This document shows positions 1 through 6,819 of a stretch of 10,913 nucleotides of DNA, piece after piece. The notes under the pieces were generated by a model. The model was not told the origin of the DNA. It searched no databases and was given only the letters and a program-made list of their open reading frames with translations. Position numbers and translations under genes: made by a program. Position 1 is the stretch's first letter. Each line of letters opens with the position of its first letter. Source of the stretch: GCA-2686765 sp036012725 (lineage in GTDB: Bacteria > Pseudomonadota > Alphaproteobacteria > Rhodospirillales > 2-02-FULL-58-16); assembly GCA_036012725.1 (NCBI GenBank), contig DASCPW010000010.1, positions 1 to 10,913 of the forward strand, in the 5' to 3' direction.

Positions 1-291
1 CAAATGGCAGGTGCCGAAATTCACGCAAAGGGGATTGAAGCCAAGCTCCTTTACCTTGAGAACCTGATACAGGCTGTCCTTTCCGCCGCTCACGGGAATG
101 ACGCAATCGTAATTTGAATTGTCTTTCGATCGATAGGTCTCGAGAATTTCAGTCAATTGCCGCCGCCGCGCGTTCCAATCAACCTTGGGGCGGTTTTCAA
201 AGGACCGGCAGGCGCTGCAAACCCCTTCATCGTCGATGAACAGATCTGGCTTGGTCGAAGGCATGACGCAACGAGTGCAGTACTGGATCAT
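1..291 (-). CDS. N-acetyl sugar amidotransferase (PseA/WbpG/LegX type), N-terminal 97 residues, cut by window edge
   Basis: This gene begins at ATG 289-291 and runs off the left edge. The visible protein opens MIQYCTRCVMPSTKPDL, has two CxxC pairs (C5/C8 and C25/C28, typical zinc-ribbon spacing) and then the PP-loop ATP-pyrophosphatase motif SGGKDS at residues 68-73. This layout is characteristic of the N-acetyl sugar amidotransferase family that uses ATP and ammonia from a HisH-type glutaminase partner to turn an acetamido group into an acetamidino group on nonulosonic acids or O-antigen sugars. The start lies 7 bp after the stop of the PseC-like gene upstream, so the two are almost certainly co-transcribed and support each other as a surface-sugar pathway. 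An earlier ATG overlapping that stop reads straight into TGA, so 291 is the only usable ATG. The family is clear; the exact sugar substrate is inferred from the neighbour. The C-terminal two thirds and the glutaminase subunit would lie beyond the edge. Confidence 0.9.
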   Translation of the reverse strand, partial: MIQYCTRCVMPSTKPDLFIDDEGVCSACRSFENRPKVDWNARRRQLTEILETYRSKDNSNYDCVIPVSGGKDSLYQVLKVKELGFNPLCVNFGTCHL

Positions 292-298
292 ATCGGCA

Positions 299-1531
299 TT
301 AGGCTTTCAGTCTCTTTTTCAAGCTTTCGACCACGCGTTCGACATCGTTTTCATCCATGCCAGCCGAAAGCGGTAGGGACAGGCATTTTCGATAAAAGAC
401 CTCGCTACCTGGCAAGGCCGCGTCGCCATAACGCGACCGGTAATAAGGCTGGCTGTGAACCGGAATATAATGGACCTGGGAACCGATGCCGTCTTCCTTC
501 AAGGCATCCATGAGATTGGAACGCGAGAGGCCGGCGGCCTCAAAATCGATCAGAACCTGATACAGATGCCAGACCGCGTCGCAGTTTGGAACCCGGCCTG
601 CCGGTCGGACCTTAGGGGCGATAGGGACCAGCAAAGCGTCGTACGTTTCCGCCAGTTTGCGCCGTTTGGCGGCGAACCGGTCCAGCTTTCCCAATTGGCT
701 GAGGCCGAGGGCGGCGTTGATGTCGCTGAGCCGATAATTGAAGCCGATCTCCGCCATTTCACAATACCAGGGATTGGGTGAACCGCCGGCGTCGAAGGCC
801 AGTTCGGCGTTGGCGAAGGCCTCCGGCTCGCGGATCATGCCGTGGTTGCGCAGCAGGGCCAAACGTTCACGTAGCGCCGGATCATTGGTGGTCACCGCGC
901 CGCCTTCGCCCATGGCGATGGTCTTGACCGGATGGAAGGAAAAAACCGCCATGGTGCTGTCGCGGCAATTTCCCACCAAAGTGTCATCGTAACGGCTGCC
1001 GATGGCGTGACAGGCGTCTTCGACCACGTGGATGCCGCGCGCTTCCGCCAACTTGGCGATTTCCGCAAGGTCAGCGCACTGGCCGGCAAGGTGAACCGGG
1101 ATGACGGCTTTGACCGGCGCGGCACCGGCCCGTTCCAAGGCCTCGGCGAACTGGGCAGCCCCCATCAGGCCGGTGTCGGGGTCGACGTCGGCAAAAACTA
1201 CCTCGGCGCCGACCTGGCTGACCATTGTCGCCGTGGAGACGAAAGTCATTGTCGGGACGATTACCGAATCGCCAGGTCCAAGACCCATGGCCATCATTGC
1301 CAGATGAAGCCCAGCGGTGCCACTGGAGCAACTCACCGCATGGGCGGCGCCGAGCTTTGCCGCCAGCGCCTCCTCGAAGGCCTCTATCTTGGGGCCGGTG
1401 GTCAGCCAGTCGCCACGTAGAACCTCGGCAACGGCCTCGATGTCGTCCTCATCGACAAGCTGCCTGCCGTAAGGCAGGAAGCGCTGCCCGGCTCGTGATT
1501 CGAGGCGGGAAACTGATTTTTTTCCATTCAA
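299..1531 (-). CDS. pseC: PLP-dependent aminotransferase, PseC-like (UDP-4-amino-4,6-dideoxy-N-acetyl-beta-L-altrosamine transaminase)
   Basis: A 410-residue DegT/DnrJ/EryC1/StrS-family aminotransferase of full family length. Visible hallmarks are LPYGRQ near residue 20, DWLTTGPK (41-48), the cofactor phosphate-binding SSGTAGL (69-75), the pyridine-contacting EDACHA (171-176), the Schiff-base lysine K203 in FSFHPVKTIAMGEGG, and PWYCEMAEIGFNYRLSDI in the second half. The last pattern, together with the LPYGRQ opening, resembles PseC, which transfers an amino group to C4 of the UDP-4-keto sugar in pseudaminic acid synthesis; other sugar 4-aminotransferases remain possible. It is co-directional with the amidotransferase that follows 7 bp downstream. 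The start is unusual: the only suitable in-frame start is TTG at 1529-1531, while an ATG at 1525-1527 sits in another frame just before a run of seven A, so a one-base length difference in that run would put the ATG in frame. Confidence 0.88.
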   Translation of the reverse strand: MNGKKSVSRLESRAGQRFLPYGRQLVDEDDIEAVAEVLRGDWLTTGPKIEAFEEALAAKLGAAHAVSCSSGTAGLHLAMMAMGLGPGDSVIVPTMTFVSTATMVSQVGAEVVFADVDPDTGLMGAAQFAEALERAGAAPVKAVIPVHLAGQCADLAEIAKLAEARGIHVVEDACHAIGSRYDDTLVGNCRDSTMAVFSFHPVKTIAMGEGGAVTTNDPALRERLALLRNHGMIREPEAFANAELAFDAGGSPNPWYCEMAEIGFNYRLSDINAALGLSQLGKLDRFAAKRRKLAETYDALLVPIAPKVRPAGRVPNCDAVWHLYQVLIDFEAAGLSRSNLMDALKEDGIGSQVHYIPVHSQPYYRSRYGDAALPGSEVFYRKCLSLPLSAGMDENDVERVVESLKKRLKA

Positions 1532-1644
1532 GGGAAATTCTCTGGAAAGTTGTCTCTAGCACGGTCCATTCCGCGCATGCTACCGCACTTCGGGTGAGTT
1601 GGAGACATCAACCCACACGACATCCAAAGTTTAACCGGAGGCTA

Positions 1645-1663
1645 GTGTTCATAATCTGAACAC
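1645..1663. promoter_or_regulatory. Perfect 7-bp inverted repeat upstream of the pseC-like gene, candidate operator
   Basis: GTGTTCA (1645-1651), a 5-bp spacer TAATC, then TGAACAC (1657-1663). On the minus strand a good -35-like TTGACT lies at 1667-1672, so the repeat would occupy the spacer and -10 area of a promoter reading toward the gene starting at 1531. The candidate -10 sequences there match the consensus poorly. The symmetry is seen directly; a regulatory role is inferred from placement. Confidence 0.35.
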
Positions 1664-1744
1664 AAAAGTCAACCTGCCCGTCAGGGCATGTCAGTAACAC
1701 ATGAAATGTCCGCCGTAAGGCGCATGCCTTCCCGGCACTGCTCC

Positions 1745-2171
1745 TCAAGATCCCGCAGGTTCCGGAGGCGGGCGTGTGCCTGCATCCCGCAGCCGGTAAT
1801 GGAATTCATCCAGACCATCAAATCCGATTCCCGGGGTATAGGTGTAGTTCCCTCCTGCGTCGGGCAAGATCCGACCGTTACGGGGGCTGCGTATGAGTTT
1901 CACGTCCTTAAGGCCATCGGCGATAATGGTCATTGACAAGAACGTTGCCACTGACGAGCTTATACTTTTTTGTCAGCCCACGGTCGCCGCAAACTACCAG
2001 TTCGAGGCGCGGCAGTTCATCGTCCCACTCCACTCAATTAGCAGAGCGGTTCGCCAACAGATAGAACCCTCTGATCCGCGCTTCCGAGGAGCCGCTGGCA
2101 AGAACAGGCTATTGCGCACCCAGGCTGGTGGCTCCATCATGGGCATAAAACACGGCAACCGAAGCGCCTGA
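1745..2171 (-). pseudogene. Decayed fragment of a cadherin/Ig-like repeat surface protein
   Basis: The uninterrupted end piece (68 codons from 1951 to the TGA at 1745-1747) contains GGNYTYTPGIGFDGLDEFHYRLRDA, summarised here as a YTYTP...GFDGLDEFHY pattern typical of bacterial Ig-like, cadherin-like or VCBS repeats in large adhesins. Immediately upstream, in a neighbouring frame, the reading VSGNVLVND matches the start of the same kind of repeat, so a frameshift near 1930-1940 separates the halves. Further upstream that second frame reads plausible protein (AVFYAHDGATSLGAQ, then ARIRGFYLLANRSAN, then DELPRLELVV), broken by in-frame TAG and TGA codons. The coding trace disappears at the start of the divergent hydrolase gene, which suggests the 5' part was lost when that DNA arrived. 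Assignment to an extracellular repeat protein is by motif only; the exact family is not resolved. Confidence 0.55.
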
Positions 2172-2175
2172 AAGC

Positions 2176-3351
2176 ATGACCGGCAAAAGAACCCCACTGA
2201 AATACGTGAAGTTCTCCCTCTACGCAGTCGCTGCAACCTGCGTCATGGTGGGGTCGGTCTATCTACTCCGTCAATGGGACCCAACTTACCTGATCTGGAA
2301 GCGCTGGAAGGAATTCGACAAATACCGATACGAGGAGATCCATCCGCGATTTCTGGAGACAAAACCTATCGATCTGATCCGTATAAAGACAGCCAAGGAC
2401 GCAACCCGGATCCGCCATGATCTAATTTTTTCCATTTGGGAACGGGAGGGCGCGCCAATCTCCAAGCAGCCATCCTCCGTTGACAAAAATTTTCCCCTCG
2501 CCGCTTCTGGCCCGAACTCGGCGGAATGGAAATTTTACACCGGAATCGACAATTTGGCCTCTGTCGATGTTATTCATATTCCCGTCGGAAAGAAGGAGTT
2601 CGGATACGTCTCGAGAGCTTTCCATTTCCATCCCAAAAAGGGCGACAACCGCTTGCTCATTTATCACAATGGTCATGGAGGAACAGGGACTTTCCACGAC
2701 AAAAAAGAACGGATCGCCGAGCTTATCGAGGCGGGATATGCCGTCATTGCCCTCAACCTCCCTGCTTATGGGAGGAACCGTATCGGTGAGTGGCGCCTTA
2801 AAAGATTCGGTCGCTATCTATTGGGTGCCTGGAGGCTACTGGATCTTGTCGAAAGGCCCATGAGGTTCTGGATAGAACCGGTCTTTGTAACCGTGAATTA
2901 CGCTCACCGGGCATATGCCTATGCAAGCATAGACATGATCGGATTTTCGGCGGGAGGGTGGCTCACCACGGTTGCGGCGGCCGTCGACCCACGCATCCGG
3001 AGAAGCTATCCCATCGCAGGCGGTTATCCCCTTTATCTGCGTTCGGGAGAAGAGCACAAACAGTCCCCGCGACCCCAATATCATGCCCCATTGATCCGGG
3101 CGGCAAATTATCTGGAGATGTACGTCTTGGCGGCTTTCGAAGGAAACCGAAGACAATTGCAGATTTTCAACCGCTTCGATCGCTGCTGCTACGCCAACAC
3201 TAAGGGCAAACTCTACGAGGCAGCTATTAAGACCGTGCTCGCCGACATTAAAGGGGGGAATTTCAATGTCCTCCTGGACGAAACCCATCCCCGCCATACG
3301 ATTTCCAAATTTGCAATGAAAGCCTTACTCAGGGATTTGGCAAAACCTTGA
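2176..3351 (+). CDS. Membrane-anchored alpha/beta hydrolase of unknown substrate
   Basis: A 391-residue protein with a short basic N-terminus and one hydrophobic segment at about residues 12-32, predicting a signal anchor with the catalytic part outside the cytoplasm or at the membrane face. The alpha/beta hydrolase fold is shown by the strand and oxyanion-type motif LLIYHNGHGG (160-169), the segment GYAVIALNLPAYGRNR (187-202), and the nucleophile elbow GFSAGG with S258. Candidate triad partners are D335 in FNRFDRCC and H374 in HPRHTIS. It could be an esterase, deacylase or peptidase; nothing visible fixes the substrate. It stands alone on the plus strand, divergent from the decayed gene on its left, and is more AT-rich than the hopanoid genes to its right. 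The ATG at 2176 has no strong ribosome binding site, so the start is probable but not certain. Its closeness to surface-sugar genes hints at envelope work, which is inference. Confidence 0.75.
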   Translation: MTGKRTPLKYVKFSLYAVAATCVMVGSVYLLRQWDPTYLIWKRWKEFDKYRYEEIHPRFLETKPIDLIRIKTAKDATRIRHDLIFSIWEREGAPISKQPSSVDKNFPLAASGPNSAEWKFYTGIDNLASVDVIHIPVGKKEFGYVSRAFHFHPKKGDNRLLIYHNGHGGTGTFHDKKERIAELIEAGYAVIALNLPAYGRNRIGEWRLKRFGRYLLGAWRLLDLVERPMRFWIEPVFVTVNYAHRAYAYASIDMIGFSAGGWLTTVAAAVDPRIRRSYPIAGGYPLYLRSGEEHKQSPRPQYHAPLIRAANYLEMYVLAAFEGNRRQLQIFNRFDRCCYANTKGKLYEAAIKTVLADIKGGNFNVLLDETHPRHTISKFAMKALLRDLAKP

Positions 3352-3434
3352 GGGGAAGACGTGGCCGATCTTGCCGCCACCGTCCCGCCGGGAACATCGC
3401 TTCTGTTTTTACGGAATTCTTGTAAGCTGAGTTT

Positions 3435-3476
3435 GCCTGCCCCCATTAAGTGGTCCACCGCTTAATGGGGACAGGC
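3435..3476. repeat. 42-bp near-perfect palindrome abutting a tRNA-Arg remnant
   Basis: The left arm is GCCTG, one mismatched base, then CCCCATTAAG (3441-3450). The centre is TGGTCCACCG and the right arm is CTTAATGGGG (3461-3470), one mismatched base, then CAGGC. Including the inner T-G wobble and two G-C pairs, this folds into an 18-bp stem with one mismatch and a TCCA loop. Neither strand continues into a T run, so it is not a classical intrinsic terminator. The arms look like two insertion-sequence ends brought face to face or a very small hairpin element; that interpretation is inferred from shape only. Confidence 0.6.
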
Positions 3477-3478
3477 CA

Positions 3479-3513
3479 AGAGGTCGTGAGTTCGAATCTC
3501 ACCGGGTGCGCCA
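3479..3513 (+). pseudogene. 3'-end fragment of tRNA-Arg, candidate attachment-site remnant
   Basis: The stretch consists of a variable-loop-like AGAGGTC, a perfect T-arm (GTGAG, loop TTCGAAT, CTCAC), the 3' acceptor strand CGGGTGC, discriminator G and an encoded CCA. This matches the 3' end expected of a tRNA-Arg with 5' acceptor GCACCCG. No D arm, anticodon arm or 5' acceptor strand exists upstream, where the palindrome at 3435-3476 lies instead. A second copy at 9911-9945 is identical at 28 of 35 positions. 3' tRNA fragments of this sort are what integrases leave as attL/attR repeats around islands. Confidence 0.65.
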
Positions 3514-3540
3514 ATCTTTTACCACCGTAAACTTTTTCCG

Positions 3541-4245
3541 TCACGTGTGCCAGCCGCGGGCCCGCTGGAACAGGTCGGTGATCCAGTAGGCTTGGGCGCC
3601 GATCGCGCCCAACGGCAACAGCACCCAGGTGACGTCGAGCAGCGCCAGCACGAAGACAATGACGCAGAAGTCGGCGCGACTCAGTTTATGGAAAATATAG
3701 ACCAGCCAGTCGATGACGTCCTCGGGGCGACGCTCGCCCTTCGCCATCCGCTCACGGGTTGCCACCACCGGGTCCCGTTTTGCCTTGGCGTGGAAAATCA
3801 GGTCGATAACGTAGTCGATGGTCGCCCCGGCCGCCGCCGCCAGCCCAAACCACAGCCAGATCGCCTCGCCGGTGGCCGCTGACACGCCGTACCCGAGGCC
3901 GGCAAAAAATGCTCCGTCAACCAGCCAGTCGGCAATATCGTCGAACTGTGCTCCCCATTCCGAAGATAGGTTCTTGAGCCGAGCGATCTCGCCGTCGCAA
4001 TTATCCAAGGTGTAACAGGCGATCAGCAAAAGCCCGCCGATAACGCCAGCCTCCCTCGTGCCCAGGCTGAAGCACCAGGCCCCGGCCAGACCGGCGGCCA
4101 AAGAGAGGGCGGTCACCTGGTTCGGCGAGACCGGCAGCTTCAGCAAAAACAGCGTCAGCGGATAGGATAGATGCCGGGTCAGCGGCAGCAATTGCGCCGG
4201 CCGGGTCAGCTTATAGGCGTCTTCGGTCGTCAAATTTTCGGCCAT
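3541..4245 (-). CDS. CDP-alcohol phosphatidyltransferase family membrane enzyme (paralog A)
   Basis: A 234-residue integral membrane protein carrying the full CDP-alcohol phosphotransferase signature: D81, D84-G85, A88-R89, G98, D102 and D106 with canonical spacing, in DNCDGEIAR followed eight residues later by GAQFDDIAD. These aspartates bind the metals and activate an alcohol to displace CMP from a CDP-linked donor, making phosphodiester-linked lipids at the inner membrane. Several hydrophobic segments are visible (around 45-80, 108-150, and near the C-terminus). The start is ATG 4243-4245, preceded by a G-rich stretch; the frame stays open upstream to 4452 but that extension lacks family-like sequence. 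It is transcribed divergently from hpnL across a 217-bp gap. It resembles the enzyme encoded at 9035-9652 (shared VTPN/VSPN, TALxL, GTR and signature segments), so the two are probably paralogs. The donor and acceptor are unknown; a hopanoid acceptor is inferred from context. Confidence 0.85.
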   Translation of the reverse strand: MAENLTTEDAYKLTRPAQLLPLTRHLSYPLTLFLLKLPVSPNQVTALSLAAGLAGAWCFSLGTREAGVIGGLLLIACYTLDNCDGEIARLKNLSSEWGAQFDDIADWLVDGAFFAGLGYGVSAATGEAIWLWFGLAAAAGATIDYVIDLIFHAKAKRDPVVATRERMAKGERRPEDVIDWLVYIFHKLSRADFCVIVFVLALLDVTWVLLPLGAIGAQAYWITDLFQRARGWHT

Positions 4246-4432
4246 AGGCCCGCCGCCCCCCACCATTCGGATGAAAAGCCAAACTTCCCGCGCCCTATCT
4301 AATCGGCTGTTCCCGGTGTTGCAAGCGCCAGGGATCACCGAAAGGTTGGCATTTGCCGACGCGGATCCGTAAAAGAAGTGCTGGTGGCACGCGACGCGGC
4401 AATCGGCGGCGTAAGGTTGTTCGTTCGGTTTT

Positions 4433-4452
4433 GTGAAAAGCCGCTTTTTCAC
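4433..4452. promoter_or_regulatory. Inverted repeat just upstream of hpnL, candidate operator or 5' hairpin
   Basis: GTGAAAA (4433-4439) and TTTTCAC (4446-4452) form a perfect 7-bp inverted repeat with a 6-bp spacer, ending 10 bp before the hpnL ATG and touching its GGGA ribosome binding site. It lies within the 217-bp region between the divergent genes, where it could bind a regulator or, as RNA, influence ribosome access. The symmetry is seen; function is inferred. Confidence 0.35.
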
Positions 4453-4462
4453 GGGACGTTAT

Positions 4463-5464
4463 ATGAAGATTGCCTCTTATATTGGACTGGTGGTTGGCCT
4501 CGCGGTAATGACCGGCCTGCTCGCCTGGCAGGGCATTATGGAGATCGCCAACCTTCTGATCTCCTCGGGCTGGGCGTTGCTGTGGGTGCCGATGGTTTGG
4601 ATTCCCTCCGTTCTGATGAATGCCCGTTGCTGGCAACTTCTCTTCGCGCCCGGATTTGGGCCGACCTTCCGGCAGGCATTTTACGCGCAGTGGATGGGCC
4701 GAGCCGTCAACACGCTACTGCCGGTCGCCTCCATCGGCGGCGAAGTGGTCAAGGCGAGGACACTAATTCTCTGGGGGATTGACACCGCCCACGCCAGCGC
4801 CTCGGCGGTCGTCGACAAGACCATTCAGGCGCTGACCATCATTCTCTGGGGAACCGCCGGAACAATTCTTCTGACTTACTTGGCGCTTGACGATGAATTG
4901 GCGATGTCGATTCTTGTCGGTGGTATCGTCATTGTTGCGGGGATCGCCGGATTCATCATCGTCCAGCGGGCGGGCATGTTCGGATTCATAGCAAAGTCGG
5001 CGCAAAAGATCACCAAGTCGGACTTCTTCGAAAACCTGACCGAAACCGCCGACGCCGTCGATCGGACAGTCAACAATCTCTACCGACTGCGGAGCCGGAT
5101 CACGGTGGCGACGCTTTGGCGATTGGTTGCACTGGTCTCCCAGACCGGTGAAGTCTGGCTCGCAGCCTACCTGCTCGGATATCCGATCGGCATCGTCGAG
5201 GCACTGCTGCTCAAGAGCTTAAGCAGCACCCTCTGTGATTTCGCTTTTGTCGTGCCCAACAGCTATGGAGTCCAGGAGGGTGCTTTCGTCATTCTCGGCG
5301 GGTTGATCGGCCTGCCACCCGAGGTATCCCTGGCGATTTCGCTGGCAATTCGCATTCGGGAGGTGTTAATCGACGTGCCTGGCCTGGTGTTATGGCAGCA
5401 TCATGAAGGCCACACTTTTTTCCGGCGCCGCCGATCAGCGGCCCGGCAAGATGTTGGAAATTAA
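4463..5464 (+). CDS. hpnL: Hopanoid biosynthesis-associated membrane protein HpnL
   Basis: A 333-residue polytopic membrane protein of the family related to the membrane part of lysylphosphatidylglycerol synthase (UPF0104-like). Visible family features are the opening hydrophobic segment (residues 5-22), a second (about 35-53), LLPVASIGGEVVKA (85-98), further helices around 122-142 and 148-168, a charged loop (180-212), helices at about 216-240 and 243-262, and VPNSYGVQEGAFVILG (264-279) with a following R/E-bearing helix. HpnL occurs in hopanoid clusters and is thought to act in membrane handling of hopanoids or a precursor; its reaction is not established. ATG 4463 was chosen over GTG 4433 because it has a GGGA site eight bases upstream and the GTG falls inside an inverted repeat. 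It begins the plus-strand hopanoid series, 125 bp before hpnI. Confidence 0.85.
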   Translation: MKIASYIGLVVGLAVMTGLLAWQGIMEIANLLISSGWALLWVPMVWIPSVLMNARCWQLLFAPGFGPTFRQAFYAQWMGRAVNTLLPVASIGGEVVKARTLILWGIDTAHASASAVVDKTIQALTIILWGTAGTILLTYLALDDELAMSILVGGIVIVAGIAGFIIVQRAGMFGFIAKSAQKITKSDFFENLTETADAVDRTVNNLYRLRSRITVATLWRLVALVSQTGEVWLAAYLLGYPIGIVEALLLKSLSSTLCDFAFVVPNSYGVQEGAFVILGGLIGLPPEVSLAISLAIRIREVLIDVPGLVLWQHHEGHTFFRRRRSAARQDVGN

Positions 5465-5589
5465 TGATATCTTCACGGATTTGTATGAAAACAACGGCTA
5501 AAATTATTTGTAAATTTGGTGTTTAAGCGTTAGCTAGCACTATCCTGAACGCATTTCCGTTCAATTGCCGGTTAGTTTTTGGATTTTGA

Positions 5590-6819
5590 ATGTTGACCGC
5601 TATATCAATCGCGATGGCCGGAATTCTCGGGCTGTCTTTTCTTTACCTGCTCTCGGCCATCGCCGGGGTGCTCTGGTTCGCGCGCAAAATGCGCCGCGCC
5701 ACGGTGTCGCTCCATTGGGCGCCGGTGACGGTGCTGAAGCCGGTTTGCGGTCTTGAACCGGGACTGATAAAGAACCTCCGGTCTTTCTGCGACCAGAACT
5801 TCACCACCTATCAAGTGATTTTCGCGGTCCGCGACCCCAAAGACCCGGCAATCCCAATTATAAAAAAAATCATTGCCGAGTTTCCCGACAAGGATCTGTC
5901 ACTCGTCATCAACAAACGGGTCATCGGCGGCAATTTGAAAGTCAGTAACCTGGTCAACATGTTCGAGACGGCCCGCCACGATATCATCGTCATCGCCGAC
6001 AGCGATGTGCGCGTCCGGCGCGATTACCTCCGCGCCATCGCTACCCCGTTTCTGAAAAGTGAGGTTGGTGCCGCGACCTGCCTCTACTCGGGCACCGGCA
6101 ATAAGAACCTGGCCTCGCGCATGGGTGCCCTTTTCATCAACGACTGGTTCCTGCCGTCAGTTTTGATTTCAAGCCTGTTCGCCGATTTAAAATTCTGCCT
6201 GGGCGCGACCATGGCCATCCGCCGCGAAGCCCTGATGGCGATCGGCGGTTTTGAAGCCCTGGCAAATTACCTTGCCGACGACTACATGCTGGGTAACGTG
6301 ACCGCCGAGCAGGGCTACAAGGTGGCTTTAGTTCCTTACGTGGTCGAAAACAGGGTTTTCGAGAGCAACTTGAGATCACTGTTCCACCATGAGACCCGCT
6401 GGGCGCGGACGATCCGCTCGGTTCAGCCGGGCGGCTACGCAATGTCGTTCATAACCGAGGGTTTCCCCCTCTCACTGCTGACGGCTATCACGATTTATGC
6501 ACAGACGTCATCTCTGCCATGGGCGGCATTGCCGGTCATCTGTGCCCTGTCTTTGCGCACGACCCTTCATTATGTTGTTCAAAACAAGCTCGCCGGCGGC
6601 GCGGCGCTTTCGCCCTGGCTGATTCCGGCTCGCGATCTATTTTCACTGGCGGTGCGGATCGGCAGCTTCTTCGGACAAGAGGTCCGCTGGCGTGATCAGG
6701 TGATGAGCGTGCACACGAATAGTTGTCTTGACCCCTCACTTGAATTATCCACCGCGCGGATGAAAGAATTCGGTGCCCTCATTGAAAAGGTCTCTGTTTC
6801 TCAGCCCACCAACGTTTGA
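5590..6819 (+). CDS. hpnI: Hopanoid biosynthesis glycosyltransferase HpnI (bacteriohopanetetrol N-acetylglucosaminyltransferase)
   Basis: A 409-residue membrane glycosyltransferase of the GT2/GT21 (ceramide glucosyltransferase-like) type. After an N-terminal membrane helix (about 5-30) come VTVLKPVCGLEPGL (46-59), the nucleotide-sugar and metal-binding ADSDVRV with D137 and D139, the acceptor region LFINDWFLPSVL (181-192), the likely catalytic base in LADDY (D230/D231), and HETRWARTIR with the GT21-type HxxRW at 267-271. Hydrophobic segments fill the C-terminal third. HpnI is known in other bacteria to transfer N-acetylglucosamine to bacteriohopanetetrol, the first step toward the cyclitol ether. 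The 125-bp AT-rich gap upstream may hold its own promoter, but I see no convincing -35/-10 pair. Its 3' end overlaps the start of hpnJ by up to 47 bp in another frame, implying translational coupling. Confidence 0.92.
   Translation: MLTAISIAMAGILGLSFLYLLSAIAGVLWFARKMRRATVSLHWAPVTVLKPVCGLEPGLIKNLRSFCDQNFTTYQVIFAVRDPKDPAIPIIKKIIAEFPDKDLSLVINKRVIGGNLKVSNLVNMFETARHDIIVIADSDVRVRRDYLRAIATPFLKSEVGAATCLYSGTGNKNLASRMGALFINDWFLPSVLISSLFADLKFCLGATMAIRREALMAIGGFEALANYLADDYMLGNVTAEQGYKVALVPYVVENRVFESNLRSLFHHETRWARTIRSVQPGGYAMSFITEGFPLSLLTAITIYAQTSSLPWAALPVICALSLRTTLHYVVQNKLAGGAALSPWLIPARDLFSLAVRIGSFFGQEVRWRDQVMSVHTNSCLDPSLELSTARMKEFGALIEKVSVSQPTNV

Noticed and set aside
932..1420. 162-codon plus-strand open frame
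   Set aside because: It is antisense to the strongly supported PseC-like gene and has no family-like motifs; it arises from high GC content.
3435..3513. Complete tRNA gene combining the palindrome with the tRNA-Arg 3' end
   Set aside because: The upstream sequence cannot form a D arm or an anticodon loop with T33, and has no 5' strand GCACCCG to complete the acceptor stem.
4246..4452. Upstream extension of the phosphatidyltransferase paralog A (69 extra codons)
   Set aside because: The extension is low in family-like sequence, crosses the divergent promoter area, and the family N-terminus fits ATG 4245.
5485..5526. 13-codon ATG frame in the hpnL-hpnI gap, possible leader peptide
   Set aside because: No ribosome binding site, no regulatory codon run and no attenuator-like stem-loops nearby.
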